Part shown: one piece after another, positions 18,084 to 27,029 of the stretch
Layout of the letters: every line of letters begins with the position of its first letter
Position numbering within the stretch: position 1 is the first letter of the stretch
Position numbers and translations under genes: made by a program
From: DATLZU01 sp035573855
Lineage (GTDB): Bacteria; Nitrospirota; Nitrospiria; Nitrospirales; Nitrospiraceae
Assembly: GCA_035573855.1 (NCBI GenBank)
Contig: DATLZU010000011.1
Location: 62,001 to 126,000, forward strand
Reading direction: 5' to 3'
Length of the DNA stretch: 64,000 bases
Notes under the pieces: generated by a model
The model's input: the letters and a program-made list of their open reading frames with translations, nothing else
The model's database searches: none
Told to the model about the DNA's origin: nothing

Positions 18084-19169
18084 TCACGGGGGTATCTCTC
18101 CGGTCTCCTTCACCGGCGGCATCGGCTCCCATGTCTCGCCGCCGTCGCGGCTGCGATACAGACCACTTCCGTTGGTTCCCACAAAAAAGGTCTTTGGATC
18201 GAGCGGACTTTGGGCGATCGAGCGGACGTTTAGCGTCGCCAAACCGGTGTTGAGCGCTTTCCATGTTGCGCCGCGATCCTCACTCCGAAACACTCCTTCT
18301 CGGCCGATCACGTACAGTACACCGGCGCGGGCTCGGTCGAGCAGTAGAGAAATGATCATCTGGTCCGGCAACGACTCCCCGATACGAGTCCACGATCGAG
18401 CCGCGTCGGTCGATCGGTAAAGCCCGCTCAACGTGGCAGCGTACACCGTATTCGGTTCGTAAGGATCCACTTGAATCGCCGTCACATTCAATGCGCGGGA
18501 AGATTTCACCATTTCCGGCGGCACCAGGCCGTTGTTGACCTTTTCCCAATGCGCCGCTCCATCGACCGATTTATACACGCCGCCACTCGTCCCCGCGTAC
18601 AGGATCGACGGACGGTTCGGATCGAGGCAGAGGCTGACGACCATTAGCACTTCCTTCATCCCCTCCATCCGCTTCTCCCAACTCTCCCCGCCGTTTTTCG
18701 ATTCGAACACCCCCATCGTCGTGGCCACAAAGAGATGGGTGTTATCGGACGGGTCGAACACGAACTGATTCACCACGGACGTGATCGTCGCATCGTCCAG
18801 CCCCGCCCGTAGGGACGTCCACCGCTGTCCCCCGTCGTAGCTCTTATACACCGCGTCGCCTTTGGTCCCGGCGTAGACCGTCGCCGGATAGGCCGGATCG
18901 ACGGCCATCGAGATGACGCGGGAATGACTCATGCCCTTGGAGATGTTCCGCCAGGTCCGCCCGCTATCCCTGGTCTTATAGATATAGTCGTTCGTCGCGA
19001 CGTACATGATGTTGGGATTCGTCGGATGAAGCTGAATGACGACGATCGGATCGCTCCGACTGCAGCCGGTCAGCACGATGACGGAGCAGCACAAGACCGC
19101 GACCGCCCACCTGCGGAAGAAATTGCGGGCGGCAGTCGCCGGCGCCGCAAAAGGCCAGAACGCGTGCAC
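18084..19169 (-). CDS. Lipoprotein with BNR/Ycf48-type beta-propeller repeats
   Basis: The product is a probable lipid-anchored beta-propeller. From the GTG at 19169 it is about 361 residues with a lipobox (VIVLTGCSRSDP). It has six or seven blades, each carrying a sialidase-like signature: SGRTWRNISKG, GGQRWTSLRAG, GGESWEKRMEG, GAAHWEKVNNG, AARSWTRIGES, GATWKALNTG and GGETWEPMPP. Each is preceded by a V/LYAGT- or VYAAT-type strand. Ycf48-like folds act in complex assembly, and BNR proteins also bind glycans, so the function is open. A longer reading frame upstream runs into yajQ and is rejected. It follows yajQ on the same strand. Confidence 0.8.
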   Translation of the reverse strand: MHAFWPFAAPATAARNFFRRWAVAVLCCSVIVLTGCSRSDPIVVIQLHPTNPNIMYVATNDYIYKTRDSGRTWRNISKGMSHSRVISMAVDPAYPATVYAGTKGDAVYKSYDGGQRWTSLRAGLDDATITSVVNQFVFDPSDNTHLFVATTMGVFESKNGGESWEKRMEGMKEVLMVVSLCLDPNRPSILYAGTSGGVYKSVDGAAHWEKVNNGLVPPEMVKSSRALNVTAIQVDPYEPNTVYAATLSGLYRSTDAARSWTRIGESLPDQMIISLLLDRARAGVLYVIGREGVFRSEDRGATWKALNTGLATLNVRSIAQSPLDPKTFFVGTNGSGLYRSRDGGETWEPMPPVKETGEIPP

Positions 19170-19258
19170 GTTCGAACGCCACGGCGTCCGCCGCCGTCTT
19201 ACGGCAAAGGGAGGGAAGCAACCGGGGACACGGTTGGGGGCCGTTCCAGCATACCGGT

Positions 19259-19756
19259 TCAGCGGTAATTCACGAACTGGAGATCGATGCCGAAGTCTTT
19301 CTGCTTGAGCAACGCGATCGTCGCTTGCAGTTCGTCTTTGCTCTTGCTCAAGACCCGAACTTGATCGCCCTGGATCTGTGTCTGGACCTTGAGCTTGGCG
19401 TCGCGAATCTCTTTGGAGATCTCCTTGGCTGTTTCCGAGGGAATTCCACTTTGGATCGTGATCACCTGCCGCACAGTTCCGCCCAGCGCCTCCTCGACCT
19501 TTCCATAGTTCAACGCCTTCAGCGAGACATTGCGCTTGACGCATTTGGTTTTCAGGATATCCAGGACCGCCTTGAGCCTGTATTCGTCATCGGACACCAC
19601 GGTCAGCTTCTTGTCTTTTTCCTCCAGCGTTAACTCGGTCTTGGAGTGCTTGAAGTCGAATCGCTGCCGAATCTCCTTCAGGGTTTGATCCACCACGTTC
19701 TTCATTTCCTGCATATCCACGCGCGACACAACATCGAATGAGAACTGATCCGCCAC
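19259..19756 (-). CDS. yajQ: YajQ-family nucleotide-binding protein
   Basis: This 165-residue protein matches YajQ (UPF0234): FSFDVVSRVDMQEMKNVVDQ at the N-terminus, IRQRFDFKHSKTE, DEYRLKAVLDILKTK, and ends in IDLQFVNYR. The family folds into two ferredoxin-like domains. Members bind cyclic-di-GMP or nucleic acid, and a Xanthomonas member acts as a c-di-GMP-responsive transcription cofactor. Which applies here cannot be told from sequence. It lies between cstA and the BNR lipoprotein, all on the minus strand. Confidence 0.93.
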   Translation of the reverse strand: MADQFSFDVVSRVDMQEMKNVVDQTLKEIRQRFDFKHSKTELTLEEKDKKLTVVSDDEYRLKAVLDILKTKCVKRNVSLKALNYGKVEEALGGTVRQVITIQSGIPSETAKEISKEIRDAKLKVQTQIQGDQVRVLSKSKDELQATIALLKQKDFGIDLQFVNYR

Positions 19757-19788
19757 CGGAACGCCTCCCCGTCAACACCACGATCGAT

Positions 19789-21780
19789 CTAACAGCAGCC
19801 GTTGATGGGAAACTGCGATCCTCCGCACGCTGTCGGATGCGCCCGCGCGGCCGACCCGCCCCCCATCACGACCACTTCGCTGCTGGTGAAGGGCCGCTTC
19901 AAGACCAGGTACCCGTACCATTGCACCGCGCTATCCGCCAGCGCGATGACCGCCAATGACGCCACGGCTGCGACCAGCCCGGCGTCCAGATAAAGCGCAA
20001 CCGCTTCTCCCGCCTCGCGGGCCATAGCCGCCTTCCCCAGAAACAGACCAAACATCTCATAGCAGCCGGTCAGCGTGATTGCGCCGACGAAGACCATCGG
20101 CACTGATGTCACCCACAAGAATCGCCATTTCCGCATCTTAATCAGCACCGTCGTCCCGATACACAGCGCCAATGTCCCCAGCAACTGATTCGCCGCGCCG
20201 AACATCGGCCAGATTGTCGAGATGCTCCCAGTCGCGATGAGATATCCCCACGCCACGACGACTGCGGCGCTGCTGGCGATCACCCCGGGCCACCAACCGA
20301 TGTGCCCCAACGGCGCATAGACCCGCCCGCCCAACTCCTGGATCAGATACCGCGCCACGCGGGTGCCGGTGTCGATGGTCGTCAAGATGAACAACGCTTC
20401 AAACACCAGCGCGAACTGATACCAATACGCCATCAGGCCGGCCATACCGGGCAAGGCCGCGAAGATGGACGCCATGCCAACTGCCAGCGACACGGCGCCA
20501 CCGGGCCGACCGGCCACCTCGACCTCGACCAGCCGCGAGAGGTCCTGAAGACGTGCAACGGGAAACCCCATCGCCGCCAGCGCATCGGCGGACAGCGTCG
20601 TGTTGATCGCCAGGTAGTCGCCGGGGATCAACACCGATGCCGCGATCAACGCCATCACTCCGACGAAACTCTCGAGCAACATCGCGCCGTAGCCTATCGG
20701 CGCATGCGACTCGCGTTCGATCATTTTCGGTGTCGTGCCGGATGAGACAAGCGAATGAAAGCCGGAGATCGCCCCGCATGCGATCGTGATGAAGAGAAAT
20801 GGGAATAACGCGCCGGGAATGATCGGCCCGCCGCCGTGGGCGAACGCCGTGAGGCGAGGCATTTCCACCGTCGGAGCCATCGCGATCACGCCTAGGGCGA
20901 GCAACGCCACGACGCCCAGCTTCATGAACGTCGACAGATAGCCCCTGGGGACCAGCAGCATCCACCCTGGCAGAACCGAGGCGAGAAACCCGTACCCGGC
21001 CAGCAACCATACCAGCGTGGATCGTTTATATTCGAACCAGTGTGCAACGGATGATTGCGCCACAACCCGCCCCAAGATCACCGAGGCGATTAACAGCACT
21101 ACGCCCAGCGCCGACACCTCGCCCACCCGACCGGGTCGGAATTTCTGGAGATAAGAGCCCATGAGGAAGCCGATCGGGATCGTCATCGCGATGGTGAAGG
21201 TCCCCCACGCATTACGATGCAAGGCGTTCACCACCGCAAATCCCAGACCGGCCAACGCCACGATGACGATAAACAGCACGGCCGCCGCCGTCGCGGTACC
21301 GGTCACGGTCCCCAACTCGTCGCGCGCGATCTCCGGCAACGAGCGGCCGTTTCGCCGCATGGAGGCGACCAGAATAACGAAGTCCTGGACCGCGCCAGCC
21401 AGCACGGCGCCGATCACCAGCCAGAGAAACCCGGGCAGATAACCGAACTGGGCCGCCAGCACCGGACCCAGCAGCGGCCCCGCTCCGGCGATCGCCGCGA
21501 AGTGATGACCGAACAAAATGTACCTGTTGGTGGGATGAAAGTTGACGCCATCGTTCAGGCGGTGCGCCGGGGTGATGCGCAGATCATTCAGTTCGACCAC
21601 CCGGCGTGCCAGCCAACGACCGTAGAACCGAAACGCCAACACATAGAAGCAGGCCGCCGCGACAACCAGCCACAGGCCGTTCACCCGTTCGCCGGGGTTC
21701 ACGATACCGGCGACGAAGCCGAATGCCACGGCGCACACCGTCGCGGTCAAAACCCAGACGAACGCCTTCAACGCCTTCAT
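19789..21780 (-). CDS. cstA: CstA-type carbon starvation / peptide-pyruvate transporter
   Basis: CstA proteins are polytopic inner-membrane transporters, implicated in uptake of peptides or pyruvate. The 663-residue product has about 16 hydrophobic spans. It carries the family signatures RLNDGVNFHPTNRYILFGHH, AGAGPLLGPVLAAQFGY, TIACGAISGFHSLVSSGTT and the late MFGAANQLLGTLAL. Length is close to the shorter CstA class. Upstream, across a 124-bp gap, is the last gene of the phosphonate locus on the same strand. There is no evident functional link. Confidence 0.9.
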   Translation of the reverse strand: MKALKAFVWVLTATVCAVAFGFVAGIVNPGERVNGLWLVVAAACFYVLAFRFYGRWLARRVVELNDLRITPAHRLNDGVNFHPTNRYILFGHHFAAIAGAGPLLGPVLAAQFGYLPGFLWLVIGAVLAGAVQDFVILVASMRRNGRSLPEIARDELGTVTGTATAAAVLFIVIVALAGLGFAVVNALHRNAWGTFTIAMTIPIGFLMGSYLQKFRPGRVGEVSALGVVLLIASVILGRVVAQSSVAHWFEYKRSTLVWLLAGYGFLASVLPGWMLLVPRGYLSTFMKLGVVALLALGVIAMAPTVEMPRLTAFAHGGGPIIPGALFPFLFITIACGAISGFHSLVSSGTTPKMIERESHAPIGYGAMLLESFVGVMALIAASVLIPGDYLAINTTLSADALAAMGFPVARLQDLSRLVEVEVAGRPGGAVSLAVGMASIFAALPGMAGLMAYWYQFALVFEALFILTTIDTGTRVARYLIQELGGRVYAPLGHIGWWPGVIASSAAVVVAWGYLIATGSISTIWPMFGAANQLLGTLALCIGTTVLIKMRKWRFLWVTSVPMVFVGAITLTGCYEMFGLFLGKAAMAREAGEAVALYLDAGLVAAVASLAVIALADSAVQWYGYLVLKRPFTSSEVVVMGGGSAARAHPTACGGSQFPINGCC

Positions 21781-21904
21781 GCGGCGTATCCTAACAAGGC
21801 GTCAGATACCTGTAAATGGGAGCCGACGTCCGGCGACTCAGACCCTCCGGCACGATGAAACGAGCGGGCAAGTGCTCTCGCCCTCTCCAACCGGCGATCA
21901 GTGA

Positions 21905-22900
21905 TCATGGCCCGACCCGAACCGGTTCCCTCCGGTATCCCAACGCGGCGAGGCACAGCAATCCGATCGCAATCCACACCAACTCCCGAAATCGTCGCAA
22001 CAGCGCGAAGGTGATGCCCGTGACTTCGCTGTACCCGAAAGCGGTGAGGAGCAGCAGATTGCCGCCGTCCTGGGCGCCCAAGCTGCCGGGGATGAAGAAC
22101 GTCCCGCCTTTAATGAAAACGGCAAGCGCTCCGATGGAGACAGCCGACAGAAGCTCAGCCGGCCCGCCCAAATAATAAATCATGACGTACACCTCCAACG
22201 CTTCGGCCAGCCATCCCAGGAAGAACATGCCTGTCGAGGAATAAAACCCGCGCCGATTGCGCGTATAAAATTCGAGGATCGTCTTGTCCAGGGACCGCAG
22301 TTTGTCCTCTCGCGCCTCAAGATAGGCGACATTGACGCCCAGTGCGCGCAGTCTCGTCAGCAGCCATGTAAAAATGCCCCGGCGCTGCACCATAATGAAT
22401 GCCGCCGCCCCGAACGCGAGCAGGCCGACACTCACGAAAGCCGCCAGAACGGTCTGCCCCGATGAGCTCGCTCCCTCGAGCGACCAAAAAGCGAGCGCCA
22501 CGCCGAGGAGGATAAAGCACACCTGGGCAACCGTCATCGTCGTCTTGGCGATCACAACCGATGCAAGCCCCTCCACCATCGGGATCCGATGCCGCTTAAG
22601 CAGATAGGCCTTGAGCGGCTCGCCGCCGAGGTACGCCGTCGGCGTGGTCATGTTCACGACCTCGCCGGCCGTTCGGATCACCAGCAAGCGCCAGAACGGC
22701 ACGGCAGCCGCACCGGGACCCAGCGTCAGCCGCCAGCCGTAGGCTTCCAACACATACATCGCCGCCGACGGAAGGAGCATGACGCTTAGTGCCCCGGGGC
22801 CGAGCCGCGCCGCCGCGTCATAGATTCGACCTGGCCCGATATGCCAAACGAGCGCGACGAGCGTGAGAAGCCCGAGGAGCAGGAGAAAGAGTTTAACCAC
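21905..22900 (-). CDS. Lysylphosphatidylglycerol synthase TM-region / flippase-like membrane protein
   Basis: The 331-residue protein is an integral membrane protein with about eight hydrophobic segments. It resembles the UPF0104 (LPG synthase transmembrane region, AglD/MprF-flippase-like) family. The evidence is the patterns TAGEVVNMTTPTAYLGGEPLKAYLL and FFIPGSLGAQDGGNLLLL, here quoted in parts as TAYLGGEPLKAYLL and IPGSLGAQDGGNLLL. Family members move or present lipid-linked products. Its start overlaps the upstream CDP-alcohol phosphotransferase gene by 8 bp. It may therefore translocate or bind the lipid made by that enzyme, which is an inference from coupling only. Confidence 0.8.
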   Translation of the reverse strand: MVKLFLLLLGLLTLVALVWHIGPGRIYDAAARLGPGALSVMLLPSAAMYVLEAYGWRLTLGPGAAAVPFWRLLVIRTAGEVVNMTTPTAYLGGEPLKAYLLKRHRIPMVEGLASVVIAKTTMTVAQVCFILLGVALAFWSLEGASSSGQTVLAAFVSVGLLAFGAAAFIMVQRRGIFTWLLTRLRALGVNVAYLEAREDKLRSLDKTILEFYTRNRRGFYSSTGMFFLGWLAEALEVYVMIYYLGGPAELLSAVSIGALAVFIKGGTFFIPGSLGAQDGGNLLLLTAFGYSEVTGITFALLRRFRELVWIAIGLLCLAALGYRREPVRVGP

Positions 22901-24362
22901 GCGAGCCCAGCGAAGGGCGGATGACCCACAGCAGAATCATCCAGAACGCCGTCGACCCGATCGCCGCCAGCCACAAGAACCAGTCGAGCTTGCCGAGCAG
23001 CGCAAAGAGCAGCACGACGACCGAGAAATCGCGGCTGGCCACATTCTTGAGCAAGAAATTCGACCAGGCCGCCTGGACGGGATTGTTCCAACCGCGGATT
23101 GTACGGATCCGTTGGACACGGCGCACGAGCCAGAACGAGCAAGCGTTCCCCAATATCGCGGCCGCGCCCAGAGCCAACGGGATCCACGCACCGTGGCCCT
23201 CACCATGTTGGGTATACGCCCCCCAAGCGATGCCGGCGAAGATCGCCATATGGACGACGTTGTCGGCGGTGATGTCCAGCCAAGCGCCGAGCGGCGACTC
23301 GGCGAAGGTCAGCCGAGCTACTTCGCCGTCGCAGCAATCGATGACCGCCGCCAGTTGAAACAGCAGCGCGGCGCCCACGCCGGCCGCGTAGCCGCCGACG
23401 GCGAACCCCGCCGCCGCCGTCAAACCGACGACCGTGGAGACGACCGTCACAACGTTGGGGGAAAACCGCAGCGCAAGAAACAGCTTGGTGAAGAGCTTCG
23501 AGACCTTCCGGTTGAAATGGCGATCCACGAAGCCTTCGAACTCGCCTTTCAAGGACTGGAACAAGGTCCGCTCGGCCGCTTTCACGCCGGACGCATCCCG
23601 CACATCCTGATACCACTGTCCGGATCCCGCTTGCGCGGGCACGACTTTAACCCGGCCGTCAAGGACGGCCTGCTCCAGAATGCGCCTGATCGGATGGGAC
23701 GTGGACGGTCTTGCGACAGCCGCCAGACTCGAGCGGGAACTCGACGACGGATCCGGCTGGAGCGCAGTGCCGAGCCGGCCGGCCGACACAACCAGAAGAT
23801 CGGCTGCGATGCACCCCCCGGTCTGTTCCTGAGAAACGGCCAGCGAGACCAGGCGATCCGCCTCATACCGAACGAGAGGGTTGCCGGGGTTCCCCTGTCG
23901 CCACGAGTCTGCGGCGCTATACACGACCAGCGCAGCTTCCCCCTCCTGCAGCCCATCGCACAGCCGCTCGATCAATCCCTTGGAGAAAACCGCCTGCACG
24001 CTCGCAATCAGGCAGAACCCTTTCACGTCCTCGGCCAACGCCTCCCAGGTTCGCGGATCATCCGGCGGAAATTCGCGGATTGGTCTCCATCGCACCGGAA
24101 CGGTCACCGTCGGGCCTTGACGCAATGTCCGCCTAAGGGCTTCCTCCTCGCAGCCGGCCAGGACGATCACTTGATTGATCCCCGCACGCTCAAGCGTTAA
24201 GACCGCGCGCTGAAACAACGTGAGCCCTCCGACCTTGGTCAGCGGACCGATGTTTTCGGACAGGCTCCTTCTTCTATCGGCGAACAGGCCCGTCGTCGTC
24301 AGCAGGATCGCCGTGGTCAGCCCCTGTATATCCGTTCGCTTCTGAACCGCGCTTCCACCCAT
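22893..24362 (-). CDS. Fusion: degenerate nucleotidyltransferase domain + CDP-alcohol phosphotransferase
   Basis: The C-terminal half (about residues 270-489) is a membrane CDP-alcohol phosphotransferase. It has the full signature D342-xx-D345-G346-xx-A349-R350-x8-G359-x3-D363-x3-D367 and about six spans. Such enzymes displace CMP from a CDP- or CMP-activated group to build phospholipids. The N-terminal half (1-230) has the length and layout of an NTP-transferase. Its nucleotide loop reads LLTTTGLFADRRR where active enzymes have LAAGxGxR, so catalysis is doubtful. The architecture recalls the archaeal inositol-phosphate cytidylyltransferase/DIPP synthase fusion. Given its AEP-pathway neighbours, transfer of CMP-aminoethylphosphonate to a lipid alcohol is the best guess. 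Confidence 0.85.
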   Translation of the reverse strand: MGGSAVQKRTDIQGLTTAILLTTTGLFADRRRSLSENIGPLTKVGGLTLFQRAVLTLERAGINQVIVLAGCEEEALRRTLRQGPTVTVPVRWRPIREFPPDDPRTWEALAEDVKGFCLIASVQAVFSKGLIERLCDGLQEGEAALVVYSAADSWRQGNPGNPLVRYEADRLVSLAVSQEQTGGCIAADLLVVSAGRLGTALQPDPSSSSRSSLAAVARPSTSHPIRRILEQAVLDGRVKVVPAQAGSGQWYQDVRDASGVKAAERTLFQSLKGEFEGFVDRHFNRKVSKLFTKLFLALRFSPNVVTVVSTVVGLTAAAGFAVGGYAAGVGAALLFQLAAVIDCCDGEVARLTFAESPLGAWLDITADNVVHMAIFAGIAWGAYTQHGEGHGAWIPLALGAAAILGNACSFWLVRRVQRIRTIRGWNNPVQAAWSNFLLKNVASRDFSVVVLLFALLGKLDWFLWLAAIGSTAFWMILLWVIRPSLGSRG

Positions 24363-24372
24363 GCTTCACGCA

Positions 24373-24445
24373 ACGTCGTCCGTCAAACGTCACTCGCGCG
24401 GAGATGCACAGGACGCCCTCGCTTGGCGATCGACGGTCGATGATC
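24373..24445. repeat. Inverted 7-mer arrays in the phosphonate operon
   Basis: Left arm (24373-24396) CGTCGTC, CGTCAAA, CGTCACT faces right arm (24425-24445). The right arm's complement reads CATCGAC, CGTCGAT. It fills the 97-bp gap between the nucleotidyltransferase and CDP-alcohol phosphotransferase genes and could form a hairpin in the transcript. Confidence 0.55.
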
Positions 24446-24459
24446 CCGCCGCCCTGTTT

Positions 24460-25182
24460 CTATTCCAGCTTCGGTAAGATGTCCCGCTCCGCCCGCACGA
24501 CATCTTCGGGAAAATCGATCTCGATCCACGGCAGGCCGCCGATTTTCTCGCACCCCACCGTGACGTCCCGAAAGAATTCCAATAGGCCGTCTTCATACTC
24601 CATGTCCCACAGACCCCGATCCACATAGCCTTTGAGGGAGTTCACCAGGTGTTGCGCGTCACGGTGCCGGACTTTCAGGAATCCCACCCCCTCGCCCGCA
24701 TAATCATACTGCAAGGGCATCTGCTTGGTCAGCGCGATCACCCGCCCCCCGCGCACTACGACCATGCATTCCTCTCCCCGCTGCAAGACCGTCTCGTCCA
24801 TCAGCAACGCGTTGGGCCACGGCGAGCGGACCAGCCGCCGAAGGATCTCCCGATGAAACAGCACGTCCGCGTCCATGATGAGCGCGTCGTCGTCCAGTTC
24901 TGTCCGGGCCAGCCACAGAGACGAGATGCTGCCGCGATGGTACTGCTCGTTGACGAGATAGGTGATGCGAACGCCGCAACAAGCCGTTCCCGCAACAGCC
25001 CTGATCATGTCTTGCTTATATCCGACCACAATCGTCGCTCGCCTGACGCCCGAGCTTCCCAGGGCATCCAGAGACCGCAGAAGGAGCGAGCGCCCGCCGA
25101 ATTCGATGAGGCACTTCGGGCGATGCTGCGTAATGGACCACAGCCGTTTACCGACTCCGGCTGCGAGGATGACGGCTTTCAT
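24460..25182 (-). CDS. Stand-alone sugar-phosphate-type nucleotidyltransferase
   Basis: The 240-residue protein is a GT-A-fold NTP transferase with an intact active-site loop. It has MKAVILAAGVGKRLWSITQH followed by RPKCLIEFGGRSLLLRSL, the metal Asp in LIMDADVLFH, and WIEIDFPEDVVRAERDI at the end. This is the family of choline-phosphate (LicC) and 2-aminoethylphosphonate (PntC) cytidylyltransferases. Its ATG overlaps the AEP transaminase stop by 4 bp (ATGA), so CMP activation of aminoethylphosphonate or a similar phospho-alcohol is likely. A glycerol- or choline-like substrate cannot be excluded. Confidence 0.85.
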   Translation of the reverse strand: MKAVILAAGVGKRLWSITQHRPKCLIEFGGRSLLLRSLDALGSSGVRRATIVVGYKQDMIRAVAGTACCGVRITYLVNEQYHRGSISSLWLARTELDDDALIMDADVLFHREILRRLVRSPWPNALLMDETVLQRGEECMVVVRGGRVIALTKQMPLQYDYAGEGVGFLKVRHRDAQHLVNSLKGYVDRGLWDMEYEDGLLEFFRDVTVGCEKIGGLPWIEIDFPEDVVRAERDILPKLE

Positions 25183-26273
25183 GTGCGAACGGCCGCGCTC
25201 TCCAGAACACGCTCAAAGGCCTGCAGAAACTCTTCGATCTGCTGAGGCGCCAGGGCGCCCATATTCGCGACGCGGAAGATCTTGCCTTCCAGTTGCCCCT
25301 GGCCGGCGTAGATGACGTAGCCCTGCTCCTTCAGCCGATCGTGCAGGGTCTGGTAGGCCAACCCCGTGGGGAGATAGTAGGACGTGACTGTGTTGGATTG
25401 CAGCTCTGGCGGGAGCACCGGCTTGATACCTAGCGCGCTCATCCGCCGGCGGATGAGTGCCGCCGCCTTCGCGTACCGTTGAATCCGGTTCGCCACCCCC
25501 TCTTCCAACAGTTCGTTCAACGCCTCATCGAACGCATAGTACAACTGAACCGCTGGCGTGAAGGGAATCGCCTCCCTGCCTTCCTCGTCGAAATAATGGG
25601 TGAGATGGAGGTACCAGGAGCGTTTCGGATAACCCTTCATCCGTTCCATAAATCCCCGTCGGACCAAAACAAACGACACCCCGGGAAACCCCTGGATGCA
25701 CTTTCCCGCCGTTCCGGCCACCATATAGATATGCGATCCGGCGATGTTCAACGGTTCGCCCGCCAGACCGCTCACGGAATCCAGAATGAAGACCCGATTC
25801 TGGCCGTCCACCACGTCCGCGATCTCTTTGACCGGGTTGATCAAGCCGGTCGTCGTTTCGTGATGCACCATGGCAACCGCGTGGACCTCGGGATGCTGCC
25901 GGAGCGCCACCCGGAGCTTTTCTGGATCAGGCCGCGTTCCCCATTCCAATTTGAACTCCGACACGCCGAGGCGGTGGAGCCCCACTATGTTGGAAATTCG
26001 TTCGCCGTATACCCCGTTGTTGACGACCAGGATCCGCTTCCCGTGGGGAATCGAGGAGAGGACCGCGGATTCGACCGCAGCCGTGCCTGATCCTGTCAGG
26101 ATGATCGCCGCATATTCGGACTCGGCCCCCGGCACGAACGCCTTCAGGAGTTTCTGGCGGATGCCGCGTAGCAAGTCCGCGAACTCGGATTCGCGATGGC
26201 AGATATCCGGGCGGCTAAGCGCCTGCCGCACCCGCTCAGACACGTTGACGGGACCAGGATTCAGCAAAATCAT
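25179..26273 (-). CDS. phnW: 2-aminoethylphosphonate--pyruvate transaminase
   Basis: This PLP enzyme (fold type I, class V) interconverts phosphonoacetaldehyde plus alanine with 2-aminoethylphosphonate plus pyruvate. Next to PEP mutase and decarboxylase genes it should run in the biosynthetic direction. The 364-residue product starts MILLNPGPVNVSERVRQAL. It has the cofactor loop TGSGTAAVESAV, HHETTTGLINPV, the Asp in FILDSVSGLAG and the Schiff-base lysine about K191 in GKCIQGFPGVSF. I chose the ATG at 26273, with AGAGG upstream, over a GTG 15 bp earlier. The downstream gene overlaps it by 4 bp. 'phnW' is by homology; the role is biosynthetic (AEPT). Confidence 0.9.
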   Translation of the reverse strand: MILLNPGPVNVSERVRQALSRPDICHRESEFADLLRGIRQKLLKAFVPGAESEYAAIILTGSGTAAVESAVLSSIPHGKRILVVNNGVYGERISNIVGLHRLGVSEFKLEWGTRPDPEKLRVALRQHPEVHAVAMVHHETTTGLINPVKEIADVVDGQNRVFILDSVSGLAGEPLNIAGSHIYMVAGTAGKCIQGFPGVSFVLVRRGFMERMKGYPKRSWYLHLTHYFDEEGREAIPFTPAVQLYYAFDEALNELLEEGVANRIQRYAKAAALIRRRMSALGIKPVLPPELQSNTVTSYYLPTGLAYQTLHDRLKEQGYVIYAGQGQLEGKIFRVANMGALAPQQIEEFLQAFERVLESAAVRT

Positions 26274-26293
26274 AAAAGCCTCTGGCACCAGGC

Positions 26294-26364
26294 GATGGGT
26301 GGAAGGCTATGGGCAGAGGGAACATCCGTCCTTCAGCTTATAGCCTATAGCCCTTAGCCCATGA
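26294..26364. repeat. Inverted 7-mer arrays upstream of the AEP transaminase gene
   Basis: The right arm reads AGCTTAT, AGCCTAT, AGCCCTT, AGCCCAT (about 26335-26362). The left arm (26294-26317) read on the other strand gives AGCCTTC then CACCCAT. It lies directly between the decarboxylase beta and transaminase genes. Confidence 0.6.
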
Positions 26365-26367
26365 TAT

Positions 26368-26946
26368 TCATGCAATCGCCTTCATAAACCGCCTGGTGAT
26401 CTCGGGCGGCTCCAGCATCACGCGGCCCGCGTCTTCCGCCATCTCATTGACCTTCACGAGCAGGAAACTCGGGCCGTCTTTCTCCAGCATGTCTTTGAAC
26501 TCGTACACCAGATCTTCGCGTTCGCGCACCCGTTCGACGTTCACATACCCGGCCGCTTTCGCCACTAGGTCCAGCCGCACGACATTCGAGATCGTCGGCT
26601 GGTTACCCGTACTGCCGTAGACTTCGTTGTCGAAGACGATGTGCACAAAGTTCTTAGGACGCAGCGCCCCGACCGTCGCCAACGTCCCCAGACCCATCAG
26701 GACATTCCCGTCGCCGTCGAAGATCACAACCTTTTTATTCGGCTTTGCCAAGGCCACGCCCAATCCAATGGCCGGCGCCATCCCCATCGATCCGATCATG
26801 TAGAAATGCGTCGGGCGATCAGCGATTTTGAACGCTTCACGGGACGGAAAGCCGTTGCAGATGATCACCGGTTGATCGGTGAGCAACTCCAACGCCGCCG
26901 CGATCGCCTGAGCCCGGCTGATAAGCGTGCCTTGTTCCGGTCTCAT
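26368..26946 (-). CDS. Phosphonopyruvate decarboxylase, beta (TPP-binding) subunit
   Basis: This is the C-terminal half of a ThDP-dependent 2-oxo acid decarboxylase as a free 192-residue polypeptide. It carries the diphosphate and Mg motif GDGNVLMGLGTLATVG, ending with VFDNEVYGSTGNQPT. This is the GDG...DN pattern typical of phosphonopyruvate and sulfopyruvate decarboxylases. It would pair with the 27030-27533 product to convert phosphonopyruvate to phosphonoacetaldehyde. The ATG at 26946 has AAGGG about 8 bp upstream. A TTG 18 bp earlier is less likely. Sulfopyruvate decarboxylase (ComE) is the main alternative, made unlikely by the PEP mutase and AEP transaminase next to it. Confidence 0.85.
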   Translation of the reverse strand: MRPEQGTLISRAQAIAAALELLTDQPVIICNGFPSREAFKIADRPTHFYMIGSMGMAPAIGLGVALAKPNKKVVIFDGDGNVLMGLGTLATVGALRPKNFVHIVFDNEVYGSTGNQPTISNVVRLDLVAKAAGYVNVERVREREDLVYEFKDMLEKDGPSFLLVKVNEMAEDAGRVMLEPPEITRRFMKAIA

Positions 26947-26959
26947 TCGAATTCCCTTT

Positions 26960-27019
26960 GTCAACCGTCAACCGGCAATCACCCTCCGATGATCGACGAT
27001 TGACGAATGGCCACTGACG
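26960..27019. repeat. Inverted 7-mer arrays between decarboxylase subunit genes
   Basis: Left arm GTCAACC, GTCAACC, GGCAATC (26960-26980) faces a right arm (26988-27019). The right arm's complement reads GTCAGTG, GCCATTC, GTCAATC, GTCGATC. The spacer is only about 7 bases, so a stable hairpin between the alpha and beta cistrons is plausible. Confidence 0.65.
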
Positions 27020-27029
27020 CACGGTGCCT

